Shown here piece by piece: positions 28,029-37,038 of a stretch of DNA of 64,000 nt; position 1 is the first letter of the stretch, and the number at the start of each line of letters is the position of its first letter. The notes below the pieces were generated by a model that saw nothing but the letters and a program-made list of their open reading frames with translations, was not told the DNA's origin and did not search any database. Where the stretch lies: assembly GCF_004323635.1 (NCBI RefSeq), contig NZ_CP036515.1, positions 434,001-498,000 of the forward strand, written 5' to 3'. The position numbers were made by a program, and so were the translations under genes. Source of the stretch: Lichenihabitans psoromatis. GTDB lineage: Bacteria > Pseudomonadota > Alphaproteobacteria > Rhizobiales > Beijerinckiaceae.

Positions 28029-29120
28029 ATGACCAAGGCATCGATCGTCACCGGCTCGGAGATCCATGTGAAAGCGCTCGTCAAAGCCAAGGCAGAACCG
28101 GGAATTTGGATGAGTGACGAGGAGGTCCCGACGATAGGGGCGGACGATGTGCTGGTGCGCGTCAACAAGACGGGCATCTGCGGCACAGATATCCACATCT
28201 TCCGGTGGGACGAATGGGCCCGGAAGACTATCCCGGTGCCGATGGTGGTCGGACATGAGTTTGCCGGTGAGATCGTCGAGGTCGGCAGCGCCGTCAGAGG
28301 TCTCGCGGTCGGGATGCGCGTGTCGGGCGAAGGGCATGTGATCGGCCATCGCAGCCGGGCCAGTCGGGCCGGGAAGTTTCATCTCGATCCCGAGACACGC
28401 GGCATCGGCGTCAATATCCCCGGCGCTTTCGCCGAATTCGTGAAGGTTCCGGCTTTCAACGTCGTGGCTCTGCCGGATGATGTCGATGACGAACTCGGCG
28501 CCATTCTCGATCCGCTCGGCAACGCGGTGCACACGGCCCTCAGCTTCGATCTCGTCGGAGAGGATGTCTTGATCACCGGCGCCGGACCGATCGGCATCAT
28601 GTCGGCCGCCATCGCGCGCCACGTCGGCGCGCGCCATGTCGTCATCACCGACGTCAATCCCACCCGTCTCGCTCTCGCGAGCGAGGTGGCCGACTGCACG
28701 CCGGTCGACGTGTCGAAGGAGGATCTGCGATCGGTTATGGATCGGCTGAAGATGCGCGAAGGCTTTGACATCGGCTTTGAGATGAGCGGTTCCGAGGCGG
28801 CATTCAAACAGATCACCGACAACCTGCTGATGGGTGGAAAGCTGGCCATGCTGGGTCTGCCGGCGAAGCCGTTTCCGGTCGACTGGAGCAAACTGGTGTT
28901 CAAGATGATCACCATCAAATGCATCTACGGACGCGAAATGTTCGAGACCTGGCACAAGATGCTGGCGATGCTGCAGAGTGGTCTCGACGTTCGGGGCGTC
29001 ATCACCCACAGGTTTGGTGCCGACGATTTTGAGCAAGGCTTCGATCTGATGAACCGGGGCGCTTGCGGCAAGGTCGTTTTAGATTGGACGGTTCAAGCGG
29101 CGCGGACGCCCCATCTTTGA
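28029..29120 (+). CDS. tdh: L-threonine 3-dehydrogenase
   Basis: A 363-residue zinc-dependent medium-chain dehydrogenase that oxidises threonine to 2-amino-3-ketobutyrate with [17 protein letters not shown] near residues 15-28 is the TDH signature. The catalytic zinc ligands C51 (GICGTD), H76 and E77 (GHEFAGE) are intact, as is the Rossmann motif [10 protein letters not shown]. The structural-zinc lobe is unusual: where E. coli TDH has four Cys, this sequence reads [15 protein letters not shown] with none. The partner gene kbl is not adjacent. ATG 28029 follows CGGAG; a TTG at 28017 opens the frame. Confidence 0.92.
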   Translation: MTKASIVTGSEIHVKALVKAKAEPGIWMSDEEVPTIGADDVLVRVNKTGICGTDIHIFRWDEWARKTIPVPMVVGHEFAGEIVEVGSAVRGLAVGMRVSGEGHVIGHRSRASRAGKFHLDPETRGIGVNIPGAFAEFVKVPAFNVVALPDDVDDELGAILDPLGNAVHTALSFDLVGEDVLITGAGPIGIMSAAIARHVGARHVVITDVNPTRLALASEVADCTPVDVSKEDLRSVMDRLKMREGFDIGFEMSGSEAAFKQITDNLLMGGKLAMLGLPAKPFPVDWSKLVFKMITIKCIYGREMFETWHKMLAMLQSGLDVRGVITHRFGADDFEQGFDLMNRGACGKVVLDWTVQAARTPHL

Positions 29121-29300
29121 GCGAATGCTTTCGAGTCGACGCGTTGCTGTCAGGCGACACCCAAGAGAGAAGATGCTGCGCCGACCGTCACTTTGCCACC
29201 GAACGCCGGATTGTGCGTTAGAGATGCTGTGGGCTCGCATCCATGGCCGACGGCCGGGCGAGCGGCGTCGGTTTATGGGCGCGAGCGAAGGGGAGACTTT

Positions 29301-30044
29301 ATGTCGATGAAGGTTAAAGCCTGCGTGATCGCGGCCCTTACGGTGGTTTCAGCGCCGGCATTCGCGTGCAACGGGCCCAAAACACTTTTCACCGACAATT
29401 TCCGCGAGGTCGATGCAAGCTGGGGCCTTGATTCACCGGACGTGTCCGTCGAGGACGGCAAGGTCAAGGTCAAGGCTCAACCCGATATTTCGAACCTGCT
29501 GATCTACAAGGGTCTGTTGTTCAGCGACGCAGACTTCTGCCTGTCGTCGCGCATGCCGAACGTCGTGGCGAACTCCGACAATACGATGGCTGGCCCGATT
29601 TTTTGGGCACAGGATTATGACAATTACTACATGTTCATGATCACCCCGAGCGGTTATGCCGAGATCACCCGCAAGGTGCAGGGCAAGTGGATCGACGTCA
29701 TCCCGTGGCGGCAGGATACCAACATCAAGCGGGCAGCCGGCTCGACGAACGTGCTCGAGGTGCAGACCCGCGGCGACAGCATCACGACCTTCATCAACGG
29801 GGCGAAGTTTCAGACCGTGAAAGGCCAGGTGCCGGAGGGCGGCGGACAGATCGGCATGCGGGCTCAATCCGAGAAGGATCAGGTCGATACGTGGAAGTTC
29901 AGCAATCTGAAAGTGACCGATCTTCCGCCGGTCGATGCGTCGGCCGCCACAAATCCGCCGACACCCGCTGCTGCGCCGACACCCGCTGCTGTCGTGACGC
30001 CTGCTGCACCTGCACCCGCAACGACGCCGACCCCCGCTCAATAA
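29301..30044 (+). CDS. Secreted beta-sandwich protein (DUF1080/LamG-like) with Pro/Ala-rich tail
   Basis: A 247-residue protein with signal peptide MSMKVKACVIAALTVVSAPA, cleaved near AFA-C. The body (DNFREVDASWGL, WAQDYDNYYMFMITPSGYAEI, FINGAKFQTV, GQIGMRAQSE) has the strand pattern of DUF1080/laminin-G-like concanavalin domains, which bind or process carbohydrate. I see no clear catalytic residues. The last 40 residues are a low-complexity Ala/Pro/Thr repeat (TPAAAPTPAA units), perhaps a spacer in the cell wall. GGGGAG precedes ATG 29301. Its role is unknown; the L,D-transpeptidase gene lies 160 bp downstream on the same strand. Confidence 0.75.
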   Translation: MSMKVKACVIAALTVVSAPAFACNGPKTLFTDNFREVDASWGLDSPDVSVEDGKVKVKAQPDISNLLIYKGLLFSDADFCLSSRMPNVVANSDNTMAGPIFWAQDYDNYYMFMITPSGYAEITRKVQGKWIDVIPWRQDTNIKRAAGSTNVLEVQTRGDSITTFINGAKFQTVKGQVPEGGGQIGMRAQSEKDQVDTWKFSNLKVTDLPPVDASAATNPPTPAAAPTPAAVVTPAAPAPATTPTPAQ

Positions 30045-30203
30045 GCAACACCGTCCGAGAATCAGCCAAAGTCACGGAAGTACCTTATTCAAGACCTATC
30101 TGTGGCATTGGCCGTTGCTAGACATAGCTTTAAGCCTGCAGCTTCTCGGTTGCGCGCTTAAAGCTATCGTCACCAACCTTTCTCGCATTGGGTCTTGCGC
30201 CGC

Positions 30204-31712
30204 ATGATGGGTCTCGCTTTCCGGAAACAGATCTGGTCGTCGTCCGTCGGACTGGCGTCCCTTGCGGCCGTTTTTTCCACGACGGCGATTGGCGGCCATG
30301 CTTTCGCGCAAGCGACTAGCGTTCCCGCCCCGATCACGGCGGCTCCGGTGCCGGCTCCGAGCGCCCCTCCCGCCGCAAAGACCGAAGCGCCCGCCCTGAT
30401 CCCCGCCCCTGCGCTTCCGGCTCAGCCGGCAATTCCAGGCACGGCCGCATCGGTTCCGCCAGCGACCCTCGCAGCACCGGTCGCCCCGCCCGTGGCTGCA
30501 GCCTTGAAGCCGAAGCGCAAGGTGCCGATCGCACCGCCGCGTGAAACCGCTTTATCGACCGACCCGAATCCGACGTTGACCCCGGAGACGTTTTTCGCAA
30601 CCGCAAAAGCGTCTGAGCGCTATGCCGCAATCGCGGACGCGGGCGGTTGGCCGGTGATCGAAGGACCGCTGTCACCGAGCAGCAAGGGTCGCCCCGTTTC
30701 GACACTGCGTCTGCGTCTTGCTATTGAAGGCGACCTCAATGCGGTCGGTCATTCCGGAGCGGGCGTCAATCCGCAAGAATCGCCAAGCATGTTCGACACC
30801 CGTTGGACACCTGACCTGACGAGTGCGGTCAAACGCTTCCAGATCAGGCATGGATTGAAGGACAATGGCGTCGTGGCCGGCGCCACGTTAAAAGCCCTGA
30901 ACGTCTCGGCCCGAACCCGCTTCACCGAACTGGCATCGAGCGCGCAGCGGCTTGCGGGTCGGAATTTCTCGTTCCCCGAACGTTATGTGGTGGTCAACCT
31001 CCCATCGGCCTCGGTCGAGGCGGTCGAGAATGGACAAGTCGTGCATCGTTACGTGGCAGTCGTCGGCAATGCCGAACATGCCTCGCCGGAAGTCGATGCC
31101 AAAGTCGTCGCGGTCAATCTGAACCCGACCTGGACGGTCCCGACCTCGATTATCAAGAACGAGATCATTCCCAAGATGCAGAGGGATCCGGGTTATCTCG
31201 CGCGCGAGAAAATCCGCGTCCTCGACAATGCCGGCAACACGGTCAATCCGGCGTCGATCGATTGGAAGAGCCAGCGGGCGGTCAACTACACGCTTCGGCA
31301 GGATTCGGGAAAAGCCAATTCGCTCGGATCCATCCGCATCAACATGCCGAATAAATACGCCGTCTATATGCATGACACGCCCGCCAAGCACCTGTTTGGC
31401 GGCGATTACCGGTTTCTCTCGCATGGTTGCGTGCGGGTTCAGGGCGTCTACGATCTCGCGGCTTGGCTGCTGCGCGATAGCCTCGGCGCACCGGATGGAC
31501 TGTGGAGCCGCGAGGCCATCGAGGCCCGGATCGCCGATGGGCAGCATGAGGAAGTGCGCCTGAAGCAGGCCGTTCCGGTGTCCTGGGTTTACTTGACCGG
31601 ATGGGCCAACGGCGACGGCGTCGCCAACTTCCGCGACGATGTCTACGGCATCGACACGGTCGGCGCCCCGGCCGAAGCACGGGCTGACCCGGCGGTCGTC
31701 CCGTCAAACTGA
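30204..31712 (+). CDS. L,D-transpeptidase (YkuD domain) with peptidoglycan-binding domain
   Basis: A 502-residue envelope enzyme that makes 3-3 crosslinks in peptidoglycan or attaches proteins to it. The order is: signal peptide (to about residue 35), Pro/Ala-rich linker (35-110), PG_binding_1-like domain (TSAVKRFQIRHGLKDNGVVA, about 205-240), then the YkuD/ErfK domain with catalytic Cys409 in SHGCVRVQG. The arrangement is the YcbB/LdtD type. The ATG at 30204 is chosen (30207 equally possible); a TTG at 30195 opens the frame. Alphaproteobacteria often carry many such genes, so its specific role is open. Confidence 0.92.
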   Translation: MMGLAFRKQIWSSSVGLASLAAVFSTTAIGGHAFAQATSVPAPITAAPVPAPSAPPAAKTEAPALIPAPALPAQPAIPGTAASVPPATLAAPVAPPVAAALKPKRKVPIAPPRETALSTDPNPTLTPETFFATAKASERYAAIADAGGWPVIEGPLSPSSKGRPVSTLRLRLAIEGDLNAVGHSGAGVNPQESPSMFDTRWTPDLTSAVKRFQIRHGLKDNGVVAGATLKALNVSARTRFTELASSAQRLAGRNFSFPERYVVVNLPSASVEAVENGQVVHRYVAVVGNAEHASPEVDAKVVAVNLNPTWTVPTSIIKNEIIPKMQRDPGYLAREKIRVLDNAGNTVNPASIDWKSQRAVNYTLRQDSGKANSLGSIRINMPNKYAVYMHDTPAKHLFGGDYRFLSHGCVRVQGVYDLAAWLLRDSLGAPDGLWSREAIEARIADGQHEEVRLKQAVPVSWVYLTGWANGDGVANFRDDVYGIDTVGAPAEARADPAVVPSN

Positions 31713-31825
31713 GACGCCGATCGTCCGTGCAGGAGCGTCAGCACCTGAAAGCAACTTGACGATCGCGATAACCTGACGCTCGCGCTTTCTGTTGGCGCGA
31801 CGTCGCCAACGCCCGGTTGCCGTCT

Positions 31826-34762
31826 TTACTCGGCTGGCATCCGCATCGGCTCGGCCGGCAAAGCTTTCAGGACGATCTCGACCAGCGTGCCTTCATGTTT
31901 GCGGCTCTTGATCGTGAGAGACGCATGGTTGGCCTCGACCAACGCGCGGGTGAGCGGAAGCCCAAGCCCGCTACCGCCCCGCACCGTCGAGGTCGCCATC
32001 TGACGGAACGGCTCCATGGCCATTCCGATCTCGTCATCCGACATGCCGACGCCCGTATCGCGAACCCGAACCGCGACATCACCGGCGTCGTTCACGGCCG
32101 TCGAGACAATCACCTGCCCGCCGGGCTCGTTAAACTTCACGGCATTCGACAAGATGTTGGTCACGACCTGTCGAAGCGCCTGCTCGTCGACGAGCGCGGC
32201 CGGAAGGCGGGACGCGAGCGACAGGCGCATGATGACCCGCTCGCGGTGAGCCGTCGCCTGCATCTGGCTCACACACTCGCCGACGACGCGATTGGCATCG
32301 ACAGCCGCCATGCTCATCTCGAGCCGCCCCGCCTCGACCTTCGACAGATCGAGAAGATCGCTGACGAGATGCATCACATGTGCTCCCGCTTCGTGGATGT
32401 CCCGCAGGTAATCCGTGTAGCGCGGATTACCGATCGGCCCGAAACGCTCGTCCAGCATGACTTCGGTAAAGCCGAGGATGGCGTTGAGCGGTGTGCGAAC
32501 CTCGTGGCTGACCTTGGCCAAGAAGTCCGACTTGCTGGCTTTCTCGAGGTCGAGGTCGCGCTGCGCCGCCGCGAGGTCCTGCGTCGCCGCCGTCGCGACC
32601 GTCGCGCTGTGAAAAAGGACGCAGATCGTCGTCGATCCTATCGATTTCGCGCTCATGTTCACGCTCGAGGGCGCGCCTCGCGTCCGGCCAACGACCTCGA
32701 TGGACGCCGGCCCGTCGGCGTCGCCCGACGAGCGGTTCGCGATCACCTCGAGGGAGGCCGCGTGGCTCTCGGGTTCGAGCAGACGCGTGATTGATTGGCC
32801 TGCGACCTCGTTGGCGACGCAGTCGAACAGCCGTTCTGCAGCGGCGTTCATCTTGCGGAGACGGCCCTCAAGGTCGAGCACCACCACCACGTCGGAGACG
32901 AGATCGAGGATCTGCGACGCCTCGGCCGCTTCCGCATCGCGGCGGCGAAGCTCGAATTCCAAGGTTTGGAGTTTGAAGATCCGATCCGTGGCGAGCCGGA
33001 AGCTCGCCATCAACAGAGGTCGGTCGCCAAGCGCGATGGGCTGCACACGTCCCTCGACCGCCACGATCTGTCCGGCCGCGTCGGTGATCGGGAAGGCCCG
33101 ATCTTGCGCGCCCGCTTCGACATGCTGAAGATCCAGTCCGCCCAGCAGATGTCTCAATCCACCAACCTCGGCCAAAGCCTCGGGGGACGCGTAGGATGTC
33201 AGGGTGCGGAAGGTCTGGTTGACGTAAATTGGTCGATCCGCATCCATCAGCAGAATGGCAGCCGGAAGCTGCTCGATGACGTCGAGCGCCTCGCGCGGCA
33301 GACCATCGAGCAGAGTCTGTCGCTCTGAAACGACCGGTGCGATGGTGTCGGGCAACACGGGCTCGTCGTCGACCTTGCCCCCGAGAGCTCGCGCGATTTC
33401 CTGAAAAGCAGACCGCTCGAGAGACGAGAGATCGCTTCGGGCGTCCTCGGTCCAAGCGTCGACCGGATCCAACGGCTTGGGTGGGCCCGACCAAGGCGCC
33501 ATCTCGCTCCCGAGAAGATCACGGACCGGAGCCGGCGCGCCACTGGCCTGCTGGAGCCATTGGTTCGGCCGCAAGGCGACGACCTTCGAGGAATAGGACG
33601 AGTTTTGATGCGGTTCGGCAGACAATTCTTGTGGATCGGGCAGATTTGGCCCGGCCTTATTGTCCGGAGACGCAAGGGCCGCCGGGGTGATCGAACCCTC
33701 GTCACCCGTTGCTGCAGGCACACTGTCGCTCGACGGTTCATCGTCCGGCGGAACGGACAAACCGGCGTCCCTGTTCGAAAGCGGGGTTGTTGCGGCAGAA
33801 TCGAGAGAGGCCGTATCGGGCGACGGAGCACGCGACACGGCGGTCAGATCGGCCACGCCGAAACCGCGAAATCCATTCGGGTCGCCGGCCTGATCGACGA
33901 GCGGCACGGCCCCGAGCGTCGCCTGCACGGCAAGCTTGCTCTCGACGATCGGCCATGGAAGCGTCAGCCCCTTCCACGTCGCGTTGGACGTGAATGCCGT
34001 AGCGAGCTTGCGATCGGGATCGCACCCAAGCGCCTCGAGTGATTTGGCCAAGGATTGTCCGACCAGCGATGTCGCGACATTCATGCCGAAGAGGTCAGCA
34101 AGCCCTCCCGACATATCGACCACGCGACCCTCACGGTCGGTCTGCCATCGGAACCGCGACGAAGGCTGCGCCGCCAAGCGAGCCTGCAGCGCGTCAGGCA
34201 TGTCGAGCGGCTCGACCTGCGGCTCCGCCAGGTCGGGCGCGGCTCGCTCTTGCGCCAACGCGCGAGGCTCGCCCTGCTCTGCCGTCGAAGGGGCATCCTC
34301 GGGGACGGGGAGCGGAGCGGCAGACGACTCGGGTAACGCGGGGAGCGAGAGCGCATTATCCGCACCATGACGGCGATCCGGCGCCCCGGGCAGCAGCACA
34401 CCATAGGCCACCTCGCCGGACGCGAGCAGGTGTCGTGTGAACGCGAGGGTCGCGTTCCGCGACCGCGACCCGGACCCGATGCGGAGACGTTCGAGGCTGC
34501 GGGAGTGATCGACCGGTAACGCGATCAAACGACGGCGTATCGCCTCACCGTCCGGTCCGCCGAGATAATCGAGAGCAGCATCGGGATCGTCGCGACCCAC
34601 CAGATCGATGGCGGCGCGATTGGCCCAGACGACACGCAGCGGTAAACCAGCAAGGATCCAAAGCGCACCGGCCGGAACGTCGTCGCCCGCGCGGCTATGA
34701 CCCGCCACGACGCGTTTCACGTCATCGCCGCTAAGCGACGGCTCGACCGTTTCTGAGCTCAT
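31826..34762 (-). CDS. PAS-domain sensor histidine kinase (PleC/PdhS/CbrA-like)
   Basis: A 978-residue kinase with no evident transmembrane helix. An N-terminal PAS-like region (about 30-110), a long Pro/Ser/Asp-rich linker and further PAS domains (about 500-600 and 640-730) precede the HisKA domain with phospho-acceptor H753 in SHEVRTP. The ATPase domain has NILSNAVKFN, DTGVGM and GGSGLGLPL. The segment GFTEVMLDERFGPIGN following the H-box is typical of the PleC/PdhS/CbrA kinases that act on DivK and PleD. The start at ATG 34762 follows AGGTGG; a GTG at 34774 is upstream. A single-domain response regulator lies about 1.7 kb away (36520-36888), a possible but unproven partner. Confidence 0.88.
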   Translation of the reverse strand: MSSETVEPSLSGDDVKRVVAGHSRAGDDVPAGALWILAGLPLRVVWANRAAIDLVGRDDPDAALDYLGGPDGEAIRRRLIALPVDHSRSLERLRIGSGSRSRNATLAFTRHLLASGEVAYGVLLPGAPDRRHGADNALSLPALPESSAAPLPVPEDAPSTAEQGEPRALAQERAAPDLAEPQVEPLDMPDALQARLAAQPSSRFRWQTDREGRVVDMSGGLADLFGMNVATSLVGQSLAKSLEALGCDPDRKLATAFTSNATWKGLTLPWPIVESKLAVQATLGAVPLVDQAGDPNGFRGFGVADLTAVSRAPSPDTASLDSAATTPLSNRDAGLSVPPDDEPSSDSVPAATGDEGSITPAALASPDNKAGPNLPDPQELSAEPHQNSSYSSKVVALRPNQWLQQASGAPAPVRDLLGSEMAPWSGPPKPLDPVDAWTEDARSDLSSLERSAFQEIARALGGKVDDEPVLPDTIAPVVSERQTLLDGLPREALDVIEQLPAAILLMDADRPIYVNQTFRTLTSYASPEALAEVGGLRHLLGGLDLQHVEAGAQDRAFPITDAAGQIVAVEGRVQPIALGDRPLLMASFRLATDRIFKLQTLEFELRRRDAEAAEASQILDLVSDVVVVLDLEGRLRKMNAAAERLFDCVANEVAGQSITRLLEPESHAASLEVIANRSSGDADGPASIEVVGRTRGAPSSVNMSAKSIGSTTICVLFHSATVATAATQDLAAAQRDLDLEKASKSDFLAKVSHEVRTPLNAILGFTEVMLDERFGPIGNPRYTDYLRDIHEAGAHVMHLVSDLLDLSKVEAGRLEMSMAAVDANRVVGECVSQMQATAHRERVIMRLSLASRLPAALVDEQALRQVVTNILSNAVKFNEPGGQVIVSTAVNDAGDVAVRVRDTGVGMSDDEIGMAMEPFRQMATSTVRGGSGLGLPLTRALVEANHASLTIKSRKHEGTLVEIVLKALPAEPMRMPAE

Positions 34763-34934
34763 GCCTGAGGCCACCTACTCCCGGCCAGCGCATACCGACC
34801 AACCGCCAGCATCACCCAAGAATGACTCGAGTTTTACTGAATGTCATACTTAACAAACTGTTAGGGGAACTGGCAACCTCGCCCAAGCGTCTATCTACGT
34901 GCTGCCGCAGTTATGAACGGCTTTCGCCGTCATG

Positions 34935-34963
34935 GTGCAGTGCACAATGACGTTGCACTGCAA
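34935..34963. promoter_or_regulatory. Tandem TGCA-N-TGCA dyads upstream of the phasin gene (candidate PhaR site)
   Basis: Two 11-base perfect dyads, GTGCAGTGCAC (34935-34945) and TTGCACTGCAA (34953-34963), have centres 18 bp apart and lie about 105 bp before the phasin ATG. The PHA regulator PhaR is known to bind TGC/GCA dyads in front of phasin genes, so this is a likely PhaR operator. Confidence 0.55.
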
Positions 34964-35066
34964 CAATTGGTGCATTATGGAGGTGACGCGCAAGGTCCTT
35001 GTCATTGAGAGGGGCCGCGCGCAGCGGCGGCTTCAATGTCGAAGCGCCTGTGCAGGGAGTTTTACG

Positions 35067-35438
35067 ATGACGTCTTCGAATTACGAGATCCCCAACGAGA
35101 TGCGCGACTTCGCTGAAAAGAGCGTCGATCAGGCCCGCAAGGCGTTCGAAGGTTTCATGGGAGCGGCCCAGAAGGCTGTCGGTCAGGTCGACGAGAGCAC
35201 ATCGTCGGTGCAGAACAATGCCAAGGCGGTCGGCGGCAAGGCGATGGGCTTCGCTGAAGAAAACATCCGCTCGGCTTTCGATCATGCTCAGCGCCTCGTT
35301 CGCGCCAAGGATGTGCAGGAAGTCCTGTCGATCCAGTCCGAATATCTGCGGACGCAGATGACGACCATCCAGGAACAGGCCAAGCAACTCGGCTCGTCGA
35401 TCCAGGGCGCCGTTCACAACGCGACCGAAGCCAAGTAA
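35067..35438 (+). CDS. Phasin-family protein
   Basis: A 123-residue phasin that coats polyhydroxyalkanoate granules. The sequence is almost entirely amphipathic helix, with FAEKSVDQARKAFEGFMGAA, then AENTRSAFDHAQ-like segments and EYLRTQMTTIQEQAKQLG near the end, the Phasin_2 pattern. GGAG stands nine bases before ATG 35067, which fixes the start; the frame is open further up but unconserved. It is preceded by a candidate PhaR operator and followed by a terminator, so it appears to be a single-gene unit. No PHA synthase gene is in the window. Confidence 0.9.
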   Translation: MTSSNYEIPNEMRDFAEKSVDQARKAFEGFMGAAQKAVGQVDESTSSVQNNAKAVGGKAMGFAEENIRSAFDHAQRLVRAKDVQEVLSIQSEYLRTQMTTIQEQAKQLGSSIQGAVHNATEAK

Positions 35439-35534
35439 GGCAAAGACAGACAACGGGTCGCCCCGAACTCGATTGCTTGCCCAAACGGCATGACACCGGC
35501 TTGGACGACCCGCCCGTCGTTACACTCTGAAGTC

Positions 35535-35557
35535 TGCCGCCGAAAGGCGGCATTTTT
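35535..35557 (+). terminator. Intrinsic terminator of the phasin gene
   Basis: Seven-bp stem TGCCGCC (35535-35541), GAAA tetraloop, GGCGGCA (35546-35552), then TTTTT. It lies about 96 bp beyond the phasin stop. Confidence 0.88.
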
Positions 35558-35674
35558 CGTATCGAGGGTCGCTCTGCCATCGCGCATCGGCGAGCGCCAG
35601 GGGTTCGTCGGCGATGATGCAAACTCGGCCTTGCGCTTCGCGGGCTTTGCTTTTAGAACGCGTTTCCTGTGTTG

Positions 35675-35751
35675 GCCGCCATAGCTCAGTTGGTTAGAGC
35701 GCTAGATTGTGGATCTAGAGGTCCCCCGTTCGAGCCGGGGTGGTGGTACCA
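35675..35751 (+). tRNA. tRNA-His (GTG anticodon)
   Basis: A complete 77-nt cloverleaf with encoded CCA. The acceptor GCCGCCA pairs with TGGTGGT, the anticodon stem is CTAGA/TCTAG (35702-35706/35714-35718) with GTG at 35709-35711, and the T-arm is CCCCG-TTCGAGC-CGGGG. The discriminator is A73 and position 1-72 reads G-U, the alphaproteobacterial form in place of the canonical G-1:C73. Confidence 0.97.
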
Positions 35752-35963
35752 CTTTTCACGCAGATCGATCGTGGATGGCTTATCCGATCGACACGCGCCA
35801 TCAACCCGAAGTGGGTGTTTGGCGGGATTGCTGGCCCAGGGTCACTCGGTTTCCGCCATAGTAATACGGGGGATAAGGCAAGCAGATCTTCGCAAATTGT
35901 GCTTGACCCTGCTTGCGTTGTTACTCTGGCGCCCTTATCTCGGTTCAAGCAACGGAGATCGAG

Positions 35964-36494
35964 ATGAGCGAATCAGCCTCTACCGAAGACTATATCCAAA
36001 TCGCTGCCGATATCGTCTCCGCCTTCGTCAGCAATAACGCCGTGCGAGTTAGCGAATTGCCCAGCCTCATCGAGGCTGTTCACACGTCGTTGGTGAAAGC
36101 GGCGGAACAGAAAGTGGAAGAGCCCGTCGCCGAAGCGAAAGCTCCGGCTGTTCCCGTCAAAAAGTCGATCACCGACGAATTCATCATCTGCCTGGAAGAC
36201 GGCAAGAAGTTCAAGTCGCTGAAGCGTCATCTCAGCACCGCCTATAATATGTCGCCCGACGAGTATCGGACGAAGTGGGGTCTGAGCCCCGACTATCCGA
36301 TGGTGGCTCCTGCCTATGCTTCGGCCCGATCAAGTCTGGCGCGCCAAATGGGTCTCGGGCGCAAACGCGACGATGCTCTCGAAGAGGTCGCAACCACGGC
36401 ACCGACCCATATGGAAGAAGCTCCCCAGGCGGCTTTGGCCGCGGAGGCGCCACGCAAACGTGGTCGTCCGCGCTCGATGAAGACGGCCGCTTAG
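35964..36494 (+). CDS. mucR: Ros/MucR-family transcriptional regulator with altered zinc site and AT-hook tail
   Basis: A 176-residue Ros/MucR protein, a nucleoid-like regulator of exopolysaccharide, motility and virulence in this order. The Ros domain is at about residues 68-135 (KSLKRHL, NMSPDEYRTKWGL, YPMVAPAYA). Of the usual zinc ligands C76, position 79 (Asp) and H89 remain, but the second His is replaced: the segment after H89 reads LSTAY. The C-terminus ends RKRGRPRS, an AT-hook motif that I do not recall from typical MucR. The N-terminal oligomerisation region (residues 8-50) looks normal. ATG 35964 follows GAGATCGAG. It lies 212 bp behind tRNA-His and ends 25 bp from the convergent response regulator gene. 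Confidence 0.9.
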   Translation: MSESASTEDYIQIAADIVSAFVSNNAVRVSELPSLIEAVHTSLVKAAEQKVEEPVAEAKAPAVPVKKSITDEFIICLEDGKKFKSLKRHLSTAYNMSPDEYRTKWGLSPDYPMVAPAYASARSSLARQMGLGRKRDDALEEVATTAPTHMEEAPQAALAAEAPRKRGRPRSMKTAA

Positions 36495-36519
36495 GATTGA
36501 AGAACCGCTTGATCGATCG

Positions 36520-36888
36520 CTAGGCGGATTTCCCGAGCGCCTCGATCTGCTCGATGAGCTTGGTAAAGTCGATCGGCTTGGGGTGGTAATCGTCGCACCC
36601 CGCCGCGATGGCCTTTTCGCGATCGCCGGACATGGCATGCGCCGTCAGGGCGATGATCGGGATATGCTTGGTGGTCGCATTCGATTTGATGGTTCCGGCC
36701 GCGGTCCAGCCGTCCATGATCGGCAGGTTCATATCCAGCAGGATCACGTCGGGTTTGTCGGACACAGCCTTGTCGACGCCGCTTTGGCCATCGGTCGCGA
36801 GCACGACATCATAGCCACGGCGCTTGAGACGCCGCGACAGGAAGTCCCAGATTTCCTCGTGATCTTCGACAAGTAGAATACGCATCAT
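36520..36888 (-). CDS. Single-domain response regulator
   Basis: A 122-residue CheY/DivK-like receiver with all active residues: acidic pair ED in LLVEDHEE, phospho-Asp in VILLDMNLPIMDGW, Thr in ALTAH, and Lys in HPKPID. There is no output domain, so it must act by protein contact or phosphorelay. I use ATG 36888; the next codon (36885) is also ATG, and the frame continues upstream without support. It could pair with the PleC/PdhS-like kinase at 31826-34762, or may belong to a more distant system. Confidence 0.9.
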   Translation of the reverse strand: MMRILLVEDHEEIWDFLSRRLKRRGYDVVLATDGQSGVDKAVSDKPDVILLDMNLPIMDGWTAAGTIKSNATTKHIPIIALTAHAMSGDREKAIAAGCDDYHPKPIDFTKLIEQIEALGKSA

Positions 36889-37038
36889 CCGGTCTATACA
36901 GGTTTCCGCCCAAATTGGTTGCATAATGAGGACCGATAGCGGCCATCGCGCTCTGGGGTCACCATTTCGAGATATGCCGCCTCTAGGTTAGGCTCTCGGT
37001 AAGGTTCAGACCGATGCCCCAGACCTCAGAGTTGCCTC

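Noticed and set aside
36925..37038. Possible shared operator between the response regulator and GH15 genes
   Set aside because: I found no dyad or repeat of useful length in the divergent gap, so no regulatory feature is claimed.
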